A DNA stretch of 44,563 nt from the NCBI GenBank assembly GCA_000702845.1, contig JNKK01000021.1, forward strand, positions 1 through 44,563, read 5' to 3'. The notes under the pieces are model-generated. The model did not search any database. It was not told the DNA's origin and was given only the letters and a program-made list of their open reading frames with translations. Numbering within the stretch: the first letter of the stretch is position 1; every line of letters starts with the position of its first letter. A program made the position numbers and the translations under genes. This document shows positions 15,401-30,400 of the stretch, piece by piece. Source of the DNA: Lachnospiraceae bacterium FE2018 (GTDB taxonomy: Bacteria > Bacillota > Clostridia > Lachnospirales > Lachnospiraceae).

Positions 15401-18400
15401 CATCCAGAGGCGCGCTCTCCGGAGACACCAGTATTTATATCACGGCGGAAGTTGTCGTTCAGGACGCATCCTGCGAGGTTGACGATCAGGCGGCCATCAC
15501 GGCGGGAGGCAATGTGAAGCTTTCCTCCACCGCGAATCAGAACGCCATGGCTGTCGCTTCGAGCGCAAAGAGCGACACAGGAGCCGGCGGCAGCAGCCCG
15601 TCCTCGAAGGAGGGCATGGATGGCATCAAGGGAATGTTCGCCGATATTGCCGCTGTGTTCGCCGCGAACGCGAAAGGGGCGATCGCGGATCTGCTGAACG
15701 GCATCGGCCAGAAATTCGGCGGAAAGACCCATAAGGTCAATACAGCCAAAACCGAGCACGGCGCCGTCACGGCACCTACATCGGCCAATGCGCATGAAAT
15801 CGCTTCGACGGAGAAATTCGAGGCAGGCGTTGACTACTACACCTGCGATTCCGCCGGAAGATATACAAAAGTTGCTGTCAGCGCAGGACAGGAGATCCCG
15901 AAGAATCCGGTCTATTACGTGAAGTCGGATCCGGTCACCTTTACGGTCACACCGGATCAGGGATATACGGTCGACAAAATAGAGATCAAATATCTGTTAA
16001 AGGGATCTGACACATACAGTACCTATACATGGACACAAGGTTCGGCGCGCGGAATCGTCTCAAACGGAGACGGCTCGTTCACCTTCAGAATGCCCGAGGC
16101 GGATGTGACGATTGCGGTCACATTCAAAGAAGGAAGCGGCAATGAAGGAGCAGGCGCTGACGGTACAGATGTCAATTTCGCGGATCTCATCGACGACGCA
16201 GGCAGTTCGGCGCTGGAAGATGACGACGAGATCGTAACAGAAGATTCCACTTCTCCGGAAGCGATCGATATTGTCGTGAAGTACGGTGACGACGCCTACG
16301 CGAGGACGGCGGAAGACGATAAATACTTCCGCGGAGATACAACTTATTATACGAAGAATGAGGAAGGAAACTATATCCGCGCGACGGTGGAAGAAGGCGC
16401 CGAGATTCCCGCGGACAAAGAGTATTATGTGCGCACGGGCGCTGTCATGCTGGAGGTTTCCAAAGTTGACCCGGGCAAAAAGATCCAGGTCATCGTGAAC
16501 CCGGCCAGAAACAAAGTCGCGACCAGTGTGACGGCCACTTACAAGACCATGTTCGTTCCTGCCTCCGGCGTGATCGGCTCCGGCGGGGATTACTACCTTC
16601 TGATCGACGGAGATTACGTAAAACAGGATAAAAATGCGACTTTTGATTCCAGCAAAACGTACTATGTCATCGACCAGGATAATCCGCGTGAGGTGACTGA
16701 GATCATCGAGAAGAAGGACGGCAAGTATATCTACACGATCCCGTACGGCACCATATACAACGCGATGCCCGGCGGCGTGGCAGTCATTATTACCGCCGCG
16801 TTCGGTGATCCGGCTTCAACCGCAGGGAGCGAAGAAACTGCAGCCGGTTCGGATGCGCAGACCGCACAGTCGGCGGGCGCGCTGGCAGCAGGCGTGAACA
16901 TTAACAATAATAAAGCCGTGATTTCCACAACAGGAAAAATCACGGCGGGCGGCACTGTCACGGTGAACGCAGATGCTTCTGCAATCGCGACAATCAGGGC
17001 GGACGGCACTGCAGTCGGTCCGGACGCAAAGAATGATACGCAGGAGACAGAAGAAAGACCGAAGCCGGAAACCCAGACAGCGGCACAGACGATCATTCCT
17101 TATACCGTCTATATCGAGCCTGCAAAAGGCGTGTCCCTGATGCAGGTGGGCGGATCAGACGCCGCGAAAGGCATCTTCGTATTCCAGGCCATTTCTCTTG
17201 ATCCTACGTTTGAGGACGGAGAAGGAAAGGTTACCTTCAAGTACACCAAAGCAGACGGTACCGCGGGAACCGGTACTGCCGCATACGACGATTCCACCGG
17301 ACGTCATACGGTGGACCTCTCCGCACTGGAGATCAAGGACGGCACACAGGTCAGCATCACTGCTGTCAGCCTTGACGCCGGCATGCCGATCGAAGGAGAG
17401 TATCTCGTCGCCAACACGCTTCTCATAGAGAGCACACAAAACGGAACCATCACCCATGCCAGCGGAGCACCCGGCAGCGCGGTTTACGCGTTTAAGATTG
17501 CTCCGGCGGTCGGCTATGCGGTGAAAGGCAAAGCAGACGAAAACGATCCGGGCAGCCCGTATATCAAGTATACGAAAGTGACAAAGAACGGGGAAACTGC
17601 CACGGAAGAGGAAGTCAAGATCGCGCTCACGGGCGACAGCAAAGGAAACTATTTCTTCAAGATCGCAGATCTGGAAGGCCTGAAACCCGGTTCCCAGATC
17701 AAAATCGGCGCGGAATTTGAGTACAATATTCTCGATATCAAGACACAGTTTATGCAGGCAGGAAAGCTGGTCGAGGAAGGTCATGAGGCTCCCGGCAAAG
17801 TCGAGATTACGGAAGGCCAGGCGGCCGGAGAAGGAATGAAGGCGCAGGAAGGCAAGAAGGTCACCTTTACGGTCACGACGAACAATCCCGGCAGCGGCAC
17901 CAGTCAGTTTGTGAAAGTATATCTGAACTACACGCTGGACGGAAATGACGTCAAAAAGGAACTGGAAGGCAAGGATGGCAGTTATTCCTTCACAATGCCG
18001 AATGCGGAAACTACCATTACCGCGGACTTCTACAACCAGTCAATCGCGCTGTCAGTGGCTGACGACAGCGGCAATCCCTGCACGGACGTAAAACTCAGCG
18101 CGGAGAACGGCGGTGTGGGTCAGGAGATCATCGTCTCCCTCACAGATGAGGCAGTTAAGGCCGGCAAGAAAATCAAAAACTTTAAAGTCGCATACCAGAA
18201 AGAAAACGTGACGGGAGATCCTTATGAGGATCTGCATGCCGCAGTTTTCAGCGAAGGTGTCTGGAAGTTTAAGATTGCGTCACAGGTCACGCTGGACGGA
18301 TCGCCTTATAACCTGGACACAGATCCGATTAACATCACCGTCATTCCGGTCATCGAAGGAAAGGGAATTGCGGTAAAAGCCGGTTCGGCAGTTAACGGAT

Positions 18401-21400
18401 CGGTCACGCTTTCCAATGATTTTGCGGATGCGGGCGAGGAGTATACCTTTACCGTCAAGCCGAACAGCGGCTACAAGGTCGGAAGCATCACCGTGACGGT
18501 TACTTCCGCGGATAAAAAGAAATCAAAGAAAGTCACCGCGACGGGAAGCGGCGAGACCTATATGGTTAAGCTGCCGGACGACAGTGCATTTGCATCCGGC
18601 GCGGGCGCTGAAATCCACGTCACGTTCACTCCGGGCGTGCAGCCCGGCAGCGGAGCAGGCAAGAACGGCAGACAGACGGTTTCGGCCGGCGTTGCCGTTG
18701 CTGTCGGCGTGGTGATCAACAAGAACTATGCAATCGTAGAAAATGCCGAGATCGAGGCGGCCGGACTCAAGGTCACCGCGAACGGCACGACGACAAACAA
18801 GACAGAAGCGCTGGCAGGATTCTCTGCCGGTCAGATCGGCATCGGCGGCGCCGTCGCCGTTCAGGTCGATACGGTTAAGACAGACGCGGTTGTGAAAGAC
18901 ACGGCGCGTGTAACACTCACGGGGGGACCGCTGAACGTTACGGCGGCCAATACCGTTAAGCTGGATACCAAGGCGAGCGCAAAAGGCGCGGCGAAGTCAG
19001 AAAACGCCGGCGTGGGCGCGGGCATCGCAATCTCTGTTTCCGGTATTGAAACGCTTGCAGAGATCGAAGATGAAAAAACAGCTCCGGTAATCAGACTTAA
19101 AGACAATGCGAAGCTCAGCGAGATCAAAGTCACGGCATCGACGACAGATACGCACACTGTCGAGGGTGTCGCGGGCGCGGCAGGCGGTATCTCCATCACC
19201 CCGGTCCTGGCACTTGACGTGGCCGGAACCGAAACAAACGCGCACATCGGAAAAGGTACTTCCATGCTGATCTGCGCAGGCAATGCAGATATCACTGCAA
19301 ACAGCGACATATTCAGACAGCTGGCGGCAAATGCCGCGGCTGCAGGAGACAGCGTCGGCGTGGGCGGCTCCTTTACGGTATCCGTGCTGAACGACAGCAC
19401 GAAATCCCGCCTGTCCCGCAGTCTCAAGGCGAAGAACATCAATGTCAGCACGAAGGCAAAGAACCGGATGAAGGGAACCTCGCGGGCAAGCGCGAACGGC
19501 GCGACCTCCAATAAAAAATCCGGCTCTTCCGGATCAGGCGGATCGGACGACGGCTCGGGGTCGTCTGACGGTGAATCGGGGGCGGACAAACAATCTGACG
19601 GCATATTGGGCGCGGCCGGCAAGTTGGCCGGACATGTCAATACCGGCGGCACATCACCTTCGGCGATGAGCCAGGCCTCCAATAACAGACAGAGCGCTTC
19701 CACATCGGAAGGCGGAATCGAAGTGGCTGCTGCCCTTGCCCTGAACATTCAGAGCATCGAGGCAGAGGCTGTGATTGACGACGGCCTTACCATTGAAGCG
19801 ACAGACGGCGAGGGCACAGGAAAACTCTCCGTCATCTCACAGACTTATAATGAAGCAATCCTGAACGCAAACGGCAGCGCGAGCAAGGGCAAGGTCGGTG
19901 TCGGCGTGGCGGTCTCGATCAATGTTGTGGATTATGACAACAACGCGATCGTCGGAGATTCCGGTGTCACCGCAGATATTATGACTGTGGAAGCAGGCAT
20001 GATTCCGGAGACAACGGCTTCACCGAGCGCTGTCAGCATTCCGGACAAGAGCAAAGGCTGGCTTATGGATCTGCTGGAAAATGCGCTCAAGGATCTGATC
20101 CTTGATATCGCGAAAAGCGCGGGTCTTGCGGATCTTTTCGGAGAGAGCAGCGCAAGCGTGCTGGCAGACCAGCTTACCAAAGCGGTCAAGGCGGCGAAAG
20201 ATGAGCTGCTGAAGGGAACGGGATTTGAAAACTTCCTGAATACGAATCCGGTCGAGCAGCTGCAGAAGAACGTACAGGCGTTCCTGTCACTCTTCCTGGA
20301 TTTCCCGAACAGAATGAACGCAGAGCTCAACAAGCTGTTCCCGGGAGAAGGAAAGGATGCCCTGACACGCATCAAAGAAGCATCTCTGAAATATCTTAAG
20401 ACAGAGGCGTGGCCGGTTATTATGAACGCGATCCTGGTCAATGTGACCGCGATCGTGAATCCGGTTCTGCAGGATTTCCTCAATCCGACAGGATCCGGCG
20501 GAGATACCGATGAACAGAGCCGTGTCGGAGCAGTGCTTAAAAAGGCATTCCTGGATGAGCCAAACGGCATTCTGATTGCGGCCAGAGATAAGATTGAGAA
20601 AGATATTCTCGACCTGATCAGCAAGGAGCTCGGCACCAGGCTGACAGTCGATAAAAAGGCGACCGTTCAGGAAAATCTGAAAGAAAACATGAGGCTGGCA
20701 CTGAAAGCTGTATTTGACAAAGTCGGAAATACGCTGACAGACGGCATCTGCAACATCACGGAATTTAAGAATTTCCTGAAAGGACCGATCAAAGACACAC
20801 TTCTGAAGAACCTGAAGGACGCTGCCTCCGCAATGGGCAGGGCCCTTACGAATGCTGCCCTGGACGAGATCACCGGCATCCTCGGCGCGAAGGTTGAAGT
20901 CGATAAGGCTTACGGACATAAGTTTACGACACAGGCAATCGCAGGGGCGAGCGGACAGAAGGTCGCAATCGCGGGCGCCGTCGCGATCGCAGTGATCCAC
21001 GGCGACACCGGCGCGGTGATCAAGGGAACGGATACAGCATCCGCGAACTATGTGACAGTTACCAAAGATCTCACCATCAAAGCAGAGGGAGATCATGTAG
21101 AAAAGACGACCGCATCGGCGGCGGAAGACAGCAAGGGCGAGGCGGACGCAAACCTCAACGCGGGCGCGTCCCAGCAGACAGCGGGAACAGGAACGGAAGC
21201 ATCGGTTGATAAATCCATCTCCAACGCGGTATTCAACGTGGGCAAGGGCGGAAGCATTTCCGTATCCGGACGCAGCGTGGACATCACACCGGACGATGAC
21301 ATGCGGCTGAAGTCAGTCTCTGTTACTTATACAAAGCCTGACAAGACAAAAGCAACCATTCAGCTTGCGACGATCGCGGCAGGCACTCCGTTTATCGTAC

Positions 21401-24400
21401 CGCAGACAAAGCCGGACGGCGACAATTACACGGAAACAAGTTATCTGATCAATAACCTCGGCGGAAGGGCCGTCACAGTGCTGACCGGATCGGATCTGGA
21501 GTATTTCATTACCTTCATCAGTAAGAACTCCGTCAGCAAAAACGTGGTCGACCTGATCTGGACCGGCGAAGGTTCCGGAACGATCACACAGACGCCGGGA
21601 GAGAATCCGAATCCGAAGACCGGAAAAGGTCCTTCTGACATCGACGGTTCCATCGGAAAAGATGTAACCTGGAAGCAGGAGTTCCTGACCGTAAAAGTGA
21701 CGCCGGATGACGGACACAAGGTCAAAGAAGGCTACATCGACTACGTATTTACAAAGGAAAACGGCAGCGACGGCAAATTCAGCGCTAAGCTGACAGAAAA
21801 CATGCTGCAGAAGGGCCATGACATCTCTGTGGTCACGTGCAGCGACGGCCGCATCCTCGTACAGTTTGCAGACAGTGATGATGCCAAATTCTGGATTAAG
21901 CCCGGCACCAGCGTCGAGGCGAAAGCGGAATTCATCGGCGACTACAAGATCATCGTTGTGCAGGGCGGAACGCAGAACGGAACCGGTGTACAGGACATCA
22001 ACTTCGACCAGAATGCCAATAGCACAGGTTTCAAGGCCGACAAGAATAAAATCGAAGTTAACAGCGACGGAACCACAACCAATACCTATGACATCAAACC
22101 GGATACAAACGGACCGTCCTACGGAACGGTCAAGATCATGGATCTGGCTGCGGAACAGGATCCGTCAGACCACATCGCAAACGCTGTGCAGTACGCGGCA
22201 TATGAAGACCGCGTCGCTGTCAGTGTACTTCCGGCGAAGGGGTACAGGCTGCACATGCTCCTGATGGCTTACAAGCCGGAAGGAGAATCCGGGTTCAGGC
22301 GTCAGCAGATCGTTACAGTGGATGAGTCCATTATTGATCCGGCAGGCGGAACGACGTATATCTTCTATATGCCGAAGGCAGACGTAAGACTTGTGGCGGT
22401 CCTGCTCAAGAACGAATCTGATGAGGAAGAGACGCCGCAGGAAGAACAGAAGAAGACGGCGGGCGGCAAGACCGTCGGCGTCGGCGCGGCATTTGCCATG
22501 ACCCTGAGTCATGTCAATGTCGAGTCCGGTATCGGCAAGAACCGCACGGTGACGGCGGGTACGGCGGAGATCCGCAGCAAGTCCGCGCACAACGTGCAGA
22601 CGGCAGGCGCGGCGGGAACCGACCCGCTCGCGGGCGCATCCAACTCCAACAAGACAGAAACAACGAAGGACATCTCGGTGGATGCCGGGGCGTCACTCAC
22701 CATCACAAAAGACAAGGTTACCGCAGAGGTGGGCAGCGGCACGACGCTCACGATCGGCGGCGATGACACCATCGCGGCAGATCCCGCAGATCCCGCTTCC
22801 GCACTGGTCAGCTTCCTGCTTTCCGCAGAGCAGAGCGGCAAGACCGTGACGAAGTCCAGCGCATTTGCGGCGGGCAAATCCACTGCGGTCGGCGCGAGCG
22901 TCACCGTCAACATTACCAACTCCGACGTAAAGGCGATTCTGGACGGAGCTGTCAGCGCGGACGGCGCGGCAGTGATCCGGGCAAATGCCTTTAATCAGGA
23001 CAACAGTGAGGCGCTGGCAACAGCCATAGGCGCGGATCTTGACCGCTATCTCAACAAGTTCTCCACCGGCGTGGAAAACTTTGAGACAAAGGCGAATAAA
23101 CTTCTGGCAGGCGATTATTTCAGCAATGACGGTCAGAAGCGAGGCGCAGGTGACAGCACGAGCGGCAACAAGACAAAAGACGGCATTAACAAAGAACTGA
23201 ATGACAATAAAGAAGAAGGCGGCGGCACAAGTGACAAGGCCTCCCTTTCCAGCAATGTTCTCAAGAGCCAGAATGTAACCATTCCGGGCGTGAACAATGC
23301 TGCGACGAATAAGGGCAACGAAGGAATTGACGTTGCCGGCGAGAATAGTGATAAAGACCTCTCCGGCAATAAGCAGACCGACGGCAAGAAGCGCGGCGCC
23401 AAAGCCGGCGAGAGCGGCGGCGAAGGCGGCGACAACGGAAGCAAGTTCCAGGTTGCGGCAGCCGTGGGCCTGAATATCACAAATCATAAGGCAAACATCA
23501 CCGTAAACGGCAATCTCAAAGCTGCTTCGATCGATGTCAGCGCGCTGAACCGCGGAAACTTCCTGACGAAAGGCACCGGCATTGCCATGAGTCTCGCCAT
23601 GAAGTCCAACTCCATCGCGGCAGGCGTTGCAGTCAGTGTTGACAGGAATGAGAGCATCGTTGAAATCAACGGAAATCTCATTGCAGTTGACATGCTCGGC
23701 GAGAAAGGAGATGTCAGCGTAACCGCGAAGACGACCCAGAACATGGACGGCACCTACCGCGGTCTCCTGGCGGCGCAGGCACTGGCCGGCGCGGTCAGCG
23801 GCGCAGACGGAACGGTTTCCATCGCCGGCTCGATCGTAGTTGTTGTGGACAACGCTAAGACAGCGGTAAAGATCAACAAGAACAACGACAAGGCAGTCAC
23901 AGTCGAGGGCGCGAAGATTTCCATGGAGGCGTATGACAAGACCAAGCTGGCAGTCAGATCCGGCGGCGTCAGCATCTCCAAGGGATCCAAGGTAGGCGTC
24001 GGCGCGGCGTTCGCGCTCATCTACGCGAATGATACGGTAGATGTTTACGTCGGCGACGGCACAGTAATCCGGGGCGAGAGCCTGGAGATCAACGCGGAGA
24101 AAGCCCGCGTGGACTTCAGCGACTACAGTTTCGCACTCGGCTTGCAGAACTTTATCACCGATACTTCGGATCTGCCGGCAACAGAAAAGGCAAATGCGAA
24201 GAAGGGATTCATCAACCTCGACAGAGATAAGAGCAAAGAGAATTCCAGCTATACCATCGACGTCAACATCACGACATCAGACGCGCTGGCGCTGGTTGAC
24301 GCACTGAATGTTCTCTCCTCAACCAACTATTATCTGGAAGCAGTTGCGGGATCGATCATGGGCAGCCAGGGTCAGTCCACAGCATCTGTCGCCGGATCTG

Positions 24401-27400
24401 TTGCGATGCTGTTCTTCCGCAACAAGGTCAACGCGAACATCGGAAACAACGTGACGATCGACCTGACCGGAAGCAGTTACGAGACATGGAAAGACAATAA
24501 GAACAACATCTGGTACATCCGCGGCGATGACGTCTATGTCCTCGGCGGAAACGGCATGCTGCAGGATGCAGGCTTCAAGAAAGACGTGCTCGGCGGCGCG
24601 GCGAAGATCGAAGCCGCGGTAGCGGCCATCCAGGCTGCGGAGCAGGCGGGCGAGAGCGCTTCGGATGAAGACAGAATCACGGCCGGCAACTTCCGGACGG
24701 AAACCATCGACGGCGCGGATTACATGGTCTACACCGTCGGCAAGAGAAGCTTCTATGTATATAAGGTAGATTCTCCATTCGGAAGAGAGTACCGCGTCTA
24801 CGAAAAGACCGAAGACGGCAAGCGTGTGCTGAGCGATGTCACCTGGTCTATGCTCACCGCGTACAGCACCGGTGAAACGATTACCCGCGGCATGATGCTT
24901 CGCGCATTTGAAGACGCGAATATCCGCATCATCGCAGGTTCTGTCAGCGCGGCACCTTCCAAGGCAGGCGTCGGCGTTACCATCGCCTTCCTTCAGAATG
25001 AAGACGAGATCAAATCCACAGTCGGCGACAACACCGCGATCAATGTCGGCATTGCTGAAAACGCTATCGGCGGCGGCTATGACCAGACCGCGGAGTTCAA
25101 GGCAAACGTCCTTGTGGTCACGGTAGCGGCATCGATTTCCACAGGAAGCGATTCCAAATTCACCCTTGGCGGCGCGTTCAATGTCGTAGCGGCAGACAAT
25201 ACCGCAAAGACAACGGTTGGAAGCAATACTTCAATCAAAGCAAAAGACGATGTTACGATTAAGAGTGCTGTCGACACAGACATCATTCTTGTCTCCCTGT
25301 CCGCTTCCGGCGGTACGGGCAAAGTTGCAGTCGGCGCGACGGTGGCAGTGGTCATCGATAATGCCGACGCACAGACATTGATCGGCAGCAAAGCCGCGCT
25401 GGAGAGCACGGCAGGCAGCATCACTGTCGAGAGTGACAATTACGAAAAACTCATCAATGTACTTGCATCCGCATCTGCAGCACCGAGCGGCGATGCCGCG
25501 GCAGCAGGTACCGTTGGCGTGCTTGTTTCCAAGACAAACGCGCTGGTTGATATTGCAGAAGGTGCATCCTTAAAGGCTAAGAAGGATGTGAACATCCTGA
25601 CCGGCACATCGTCACAGCTGATCGAGGCGGCCATCGCCGTCAGCATCGGCGGCAAGACGGCAGCAGTCGGCGCGACAGTTGTCGTTAACGTCCTCAGCCG
25701 CAAGGCTTACGTGATCGTACATGACGGTGTGACAATCACGGCAGAAGACGGAAACGTACTGATCCAGTCCACGGGCGCGGATACCAATGTCATCGTCGGT
25801 CTGGCGGCAGCTGCAACAACAGGTGTCGGCATTTCCGGCACGATTCCGGTATTTGTATCCAACACCGATATCCAGACAGTCATCGGCGACGCGGCAATCG
25901 AGAAGAAAGCAGGCGCAGGTGAGATCACACAGACCGGATCGGGCGATCCCATTCAGATCACAGCCGGTGATACAGTCGGCATCTTCAGTGATCTCGACAC
26001 GAAGAACTATCTGTTCGCGGGCGGCATTACCGTCTCCTCCGGACAGGCGGGCGTCGGCGCGACGATCGGCGTATCCGTACTGAACAGCAATGTGAGAACA
26101 GAAGTCGCGGGCAACGCAGTTATCTTCGGAGCAGCAGCCGCGGGCGGCGCGGGACTGACCGCACCGGGCAGCGAGAAGAAACGAAGAGGCGTACATGTCG
26201 GCGCAACTGCAAAAGACACAACAGTCATGGCGGGTGTATCCGCATCGGCAGGCGCAAACGTCGCCGTCGGCGGAACCGTTACCACACTGGTAGTCAAGAA
26301 CAGAAGCAGGGCCCATGTCAGCAAGGGCGCGAAGATCACGGCCGGTTCAGATGAAAGCGGGTCTGGTTCGGCGTCCGGCTCAGACGATGCGGACATAGAT
26401 ATATTTGCTGCTGACGATTCGCTGATCTTCGGATTTGCAGGAGCGCTTGCGGCAGCCCAGACAGCGGGCGTCGGCGCGACGATCGCGACGATCGTATTCG
26501 GCAAAACCGTAGAGGCAATCGTCGACAACGGATGCGAACTCGACGCAGGCGGCTCCGTTAAAGTCGGCACAGACGATCAGAGCAAACTGATTCTTCTGGC
26601 ACTCGGCTTCGCGGGCGGCGGAACGGTCGGCGTGGCAGGTGATGTAAACGCGCTGATCTACTCTGACACCACTACATCATCCCTCGGCGGCACAGTCCGC
26701 GCAGGAAAGAACGTGGAAGTCACCGCGAACTCTGACAATACACTGGTCAACATCGCGGTCGGCGTTGCGGTCGGCGGTACAGCAGGCGTATCGGCTGTGG
26801 CAGTCGTCACCTATTTCCAGGGACAGACGACGGCAGAAATTCTTGACGGAGCAAAGATCGGCACCGCTGAGAATAAGATCGGCGGCGGCGTCAGCGTGAA
26901 AGCATCCTCCACCGAGCTGGTGACAGCAGACGCGGCCGGTGCTTCCGGCGGCGGAACAGCCGGCGTGGGCGGCACGGTCGACGTGATCATCACCAAGCTC
27001 AGCACAAAGGCAAAGACCGGAAGCAGCGTTGAAATTTACGCGGACGGCGATGTCAAAATTGAAGCAAACGACAGATACGACCTGATCGCTATCGTCGCGA
27101 CAGCGGCGGTCGGCGGCACGGCCGGCGTAGGCGTGACTGCACTGGTCAGCGTCAGCCTCGGCGACGTTTCGGCAAGCATCGGAACAGCAAATATTATCGA
27201 GGCAGATAATGTCGAAGTCAAAGCAAATGATGAACGCAGAATTATTGACGCGGCTGCAACCGTCGCAGGCGGCGGCGTGGCAGGCGTCGGCGCAACCGTA
27301 ACGGTCGTCGTTGCCGGCAGTAAGATGTCGCAGGATGCGCACGATACCCTCTACGGCATTCATGAGATCGACGGCGTCAAGTACAAACTCTATGAGTATT

Positions 27401-30400
27401 ATGAAGGCACTCAGACGTTCGACGGCAAAGAATACGATGTCTACGAATACAAGATCAATGAAAAGTCAAGTCTTATCCTGTACGAGCGCGATGGCATCTA
27501 TTACCAGTATGACGGCAAAGATCTGACGGAATTTGAGATTCCGAATAAAGACCGTCTGCTGCTGAAGACCGTCACACTGTATAAAGACGAAGCAACCGGT
27601 AAATATTACGAGTATGTAGACGACCCGAACAACAAAGAGAATGAGCACAAGAAGGTTCTCAGAGCATACGGCGGCACGGTCGTTGAAGAGAATCTGACAC
27701 CGGAATGCATGGATCCGGGCACACAGCTGAACGCGGCATTTGATACCAAAAACGGCGTCAACAAAGCTGCGGCAGACTACAAGCCGGACGAAGACGAATT
27801 CAATGAAACCCTTGAGGGCGACGGCAACAGACCGGGCGCCGAGGACTACGGCGAGTACGGCCAGGAAGGTACTGCGAGCGAAGCGCCGGAAGGTGCGAAA
27901 CTCTACACGATGGTCGACGAAGACAAATTCAAAGCTGATTTTGAAAGCGAGCCGTATGTATATGTAATAAGAGGTGAGGATTACACTTATCTCAAGATCA
28001 CAGACGACAGCCTGACCGAAGAGGAGAAAGCAGGCACACAGTACTACAGAAACCGGAAGAACGGAACATATTATGCCGCAGATACCGGCATTATCTTCCA
28101 CAGCTCCGGCAAATATCTGCTGTACAGCGATTCTGATGCATATCAGAAAGATCATCAGAAATATTACTACGACAGCGAATCAGACAGCTATGTAACAGCG
28201 ACCACAACGTATGACACAACCGCGTTTGACAACACGGCAAACGGCAGCGGCACAAGCTATGCGGGACAGCCGATCGGCAATCTCAAGGATTCGATCAGTG
28301 CAGTCATCGGCAGCGGCAGCAGGGTGACCGCGGCGGGCAAGATCGATGTGATCAGCACAGACGTGCTTAATACGCTCGTGATCTCCGGCACCGTGGCGGT
28401 CGGCGGAACAGCAGGCGTCGGCGTCGGCGTCAGCGTGGCGGTTCTCCACTCCAACGTGCAGGCGCGCGTGGATGAAGGCGCGACGCTTTCGGCAGGCGGA
28501 GACATCACTGTGAGAGCTTCTTCCGGATCCGGAAATGTGGATACGGACGAGCAGGTCGGAAGACTCGGCGACATGGCCGACGACAGTGACAACAACCCGC
28601 TGTCTTCGGAAACGATCAAAGGCAGCAATGACAAGGCGGATGAGGATGTCGCCAACGCTGAAAAGACCGACAACAGCGCGGCAGAAAATACGCAGACCGA
28701 TTCCTCCGGTGAAGGTACCGGGCAGACCGGCGGCGAAGGTGATTCCTCCGGTGAAGGCATCGGACAGACTGGCGGCGAAGATGATTCCTCCGGCAGTGAC
28801 ACTGAGCAGCCGGCACCGAAGAAATCTACGATCCGCATGATCGCGGTTGCGGCAGCCGGCGGTATGGTAGGCGTGGCTGTCAACGTGGCGGTCCTGATGG
28901 TCTACTCAGACGTACAGGCCGTTATGAAAGGCAATGTGGCAGCGGCGCAGCAGGGCGCTGCAGCTGCACAGAAGCTGAATGTAGAAGCAAACATGGATTT
29001 CGGAACCGTCCAGACGATCACCATCGGTGTGGCGGCCGGAGCGGTCGGCGTCAATGCCTCCGCAGGTGTGGCTTACTTTGAAGGCAAGGCACAGGCAGGC
29101 ATCGCCGGAAGTGCGGACATCAAAGATGTCGCAAAAGAAATCAATGTAAAGACAACCGGAACGACAAACGCGTCCGTCGCGGCGGCAGCCCTTGCGGCCG
29201 GCGGCGTGGCAGTCAACGCGGGTGTCGCGCTGGCAATTAACCGCACCGACGCGGGCAGCCGCATCGAGCGGGGCGTCACGATCAATTCCCCGGATGCGGC
29301 CGTGACGGTATCACACGATGTCAGCAGCGAAGCAAAAACACTGATCATCTCCGTTGCCCTCGGCGGCGTGGCAGTCAACGCGACTGTCTCGGTGGTGACC
29401 AACAAGCTCAACGCGGTTTCTTACGTCGGCATTGACCCGGATGCAGCATCACAGGTATCCGGCACCGCAGGAAAGATCACCGCGAAATCACTGGCGGTCA
29501 ACGCGGCAGCGAACGGCGATACTAAGGTATTCGCAGTGGCGGCAGGCGTCGGCGGCGTGGCAGTCAACGCGCTCGTAGGCGTGGCGCTCGGACACATCAA
29601 AAACATCGCTTCCCTGCAGCAGATGGCTGTAGAACTCACCGGAGACGCTGCAGTCAAGGCGGTCCTCACCGGCGAGACAGAGGTGATCTCCACCTCCATC
29701 GTCATCGGCGGCGTGGCGGTCGGCGCGTCTGTGGCAGTCGCTTACATCGGAAGCCAGAACAAGGCAATCGTCGATACGACCGGCGTTACAATGACGGCAG
29801 GAAGCCTGGCAATTGACGCGGGCACGGCTGACAAGCCGAACAATCCGCAGGCAAATGTCCTCGGCATTACCGGCGCGGCAGGCGGCGCAGCAGTCAATGT
29901 GAACATCGGCCTCGCCCTCAATATGGGCAAAAACGAGGCACTGCTCAACGGCGGCAGCGGCACACTGACCCTGACAGATCCGTCAAAGGGTCTGGCAGTC
30001 AGGGCGAACGGACGCGGCCGTTCCTACGCGGCGCTTTACAGCGCGGCGGCAGGAGGCGCATCTGTCAACGTTTCCTTTGCAATCGCGATCAACAAGTATG
30101 CGCAGAAGGCAGAGGTTAATACAGCAGGCACGGTCATTGTTCAAAACGCAGAAAAAGCAAAGGGACCGGTCAGTGTCGTATCGACACAGAACGGAGCAGG
30201 CAGCTCCAGAGACAAATACACATTCAAGTCTCTCTACAAAAAGAAGACTGATGATACAAGCGGAACGCAGGTCTCTCATGAAATCAAGTTTGACGATGTG
30301 ATGGCGAAGGCATACCTGTTCAGCGCAGGCATCGGTTGGGCATCTGTCAACTCCAGTGCGGGAACAGCAGTTTCCGACTGCACCAACACTGCAAAACTCA

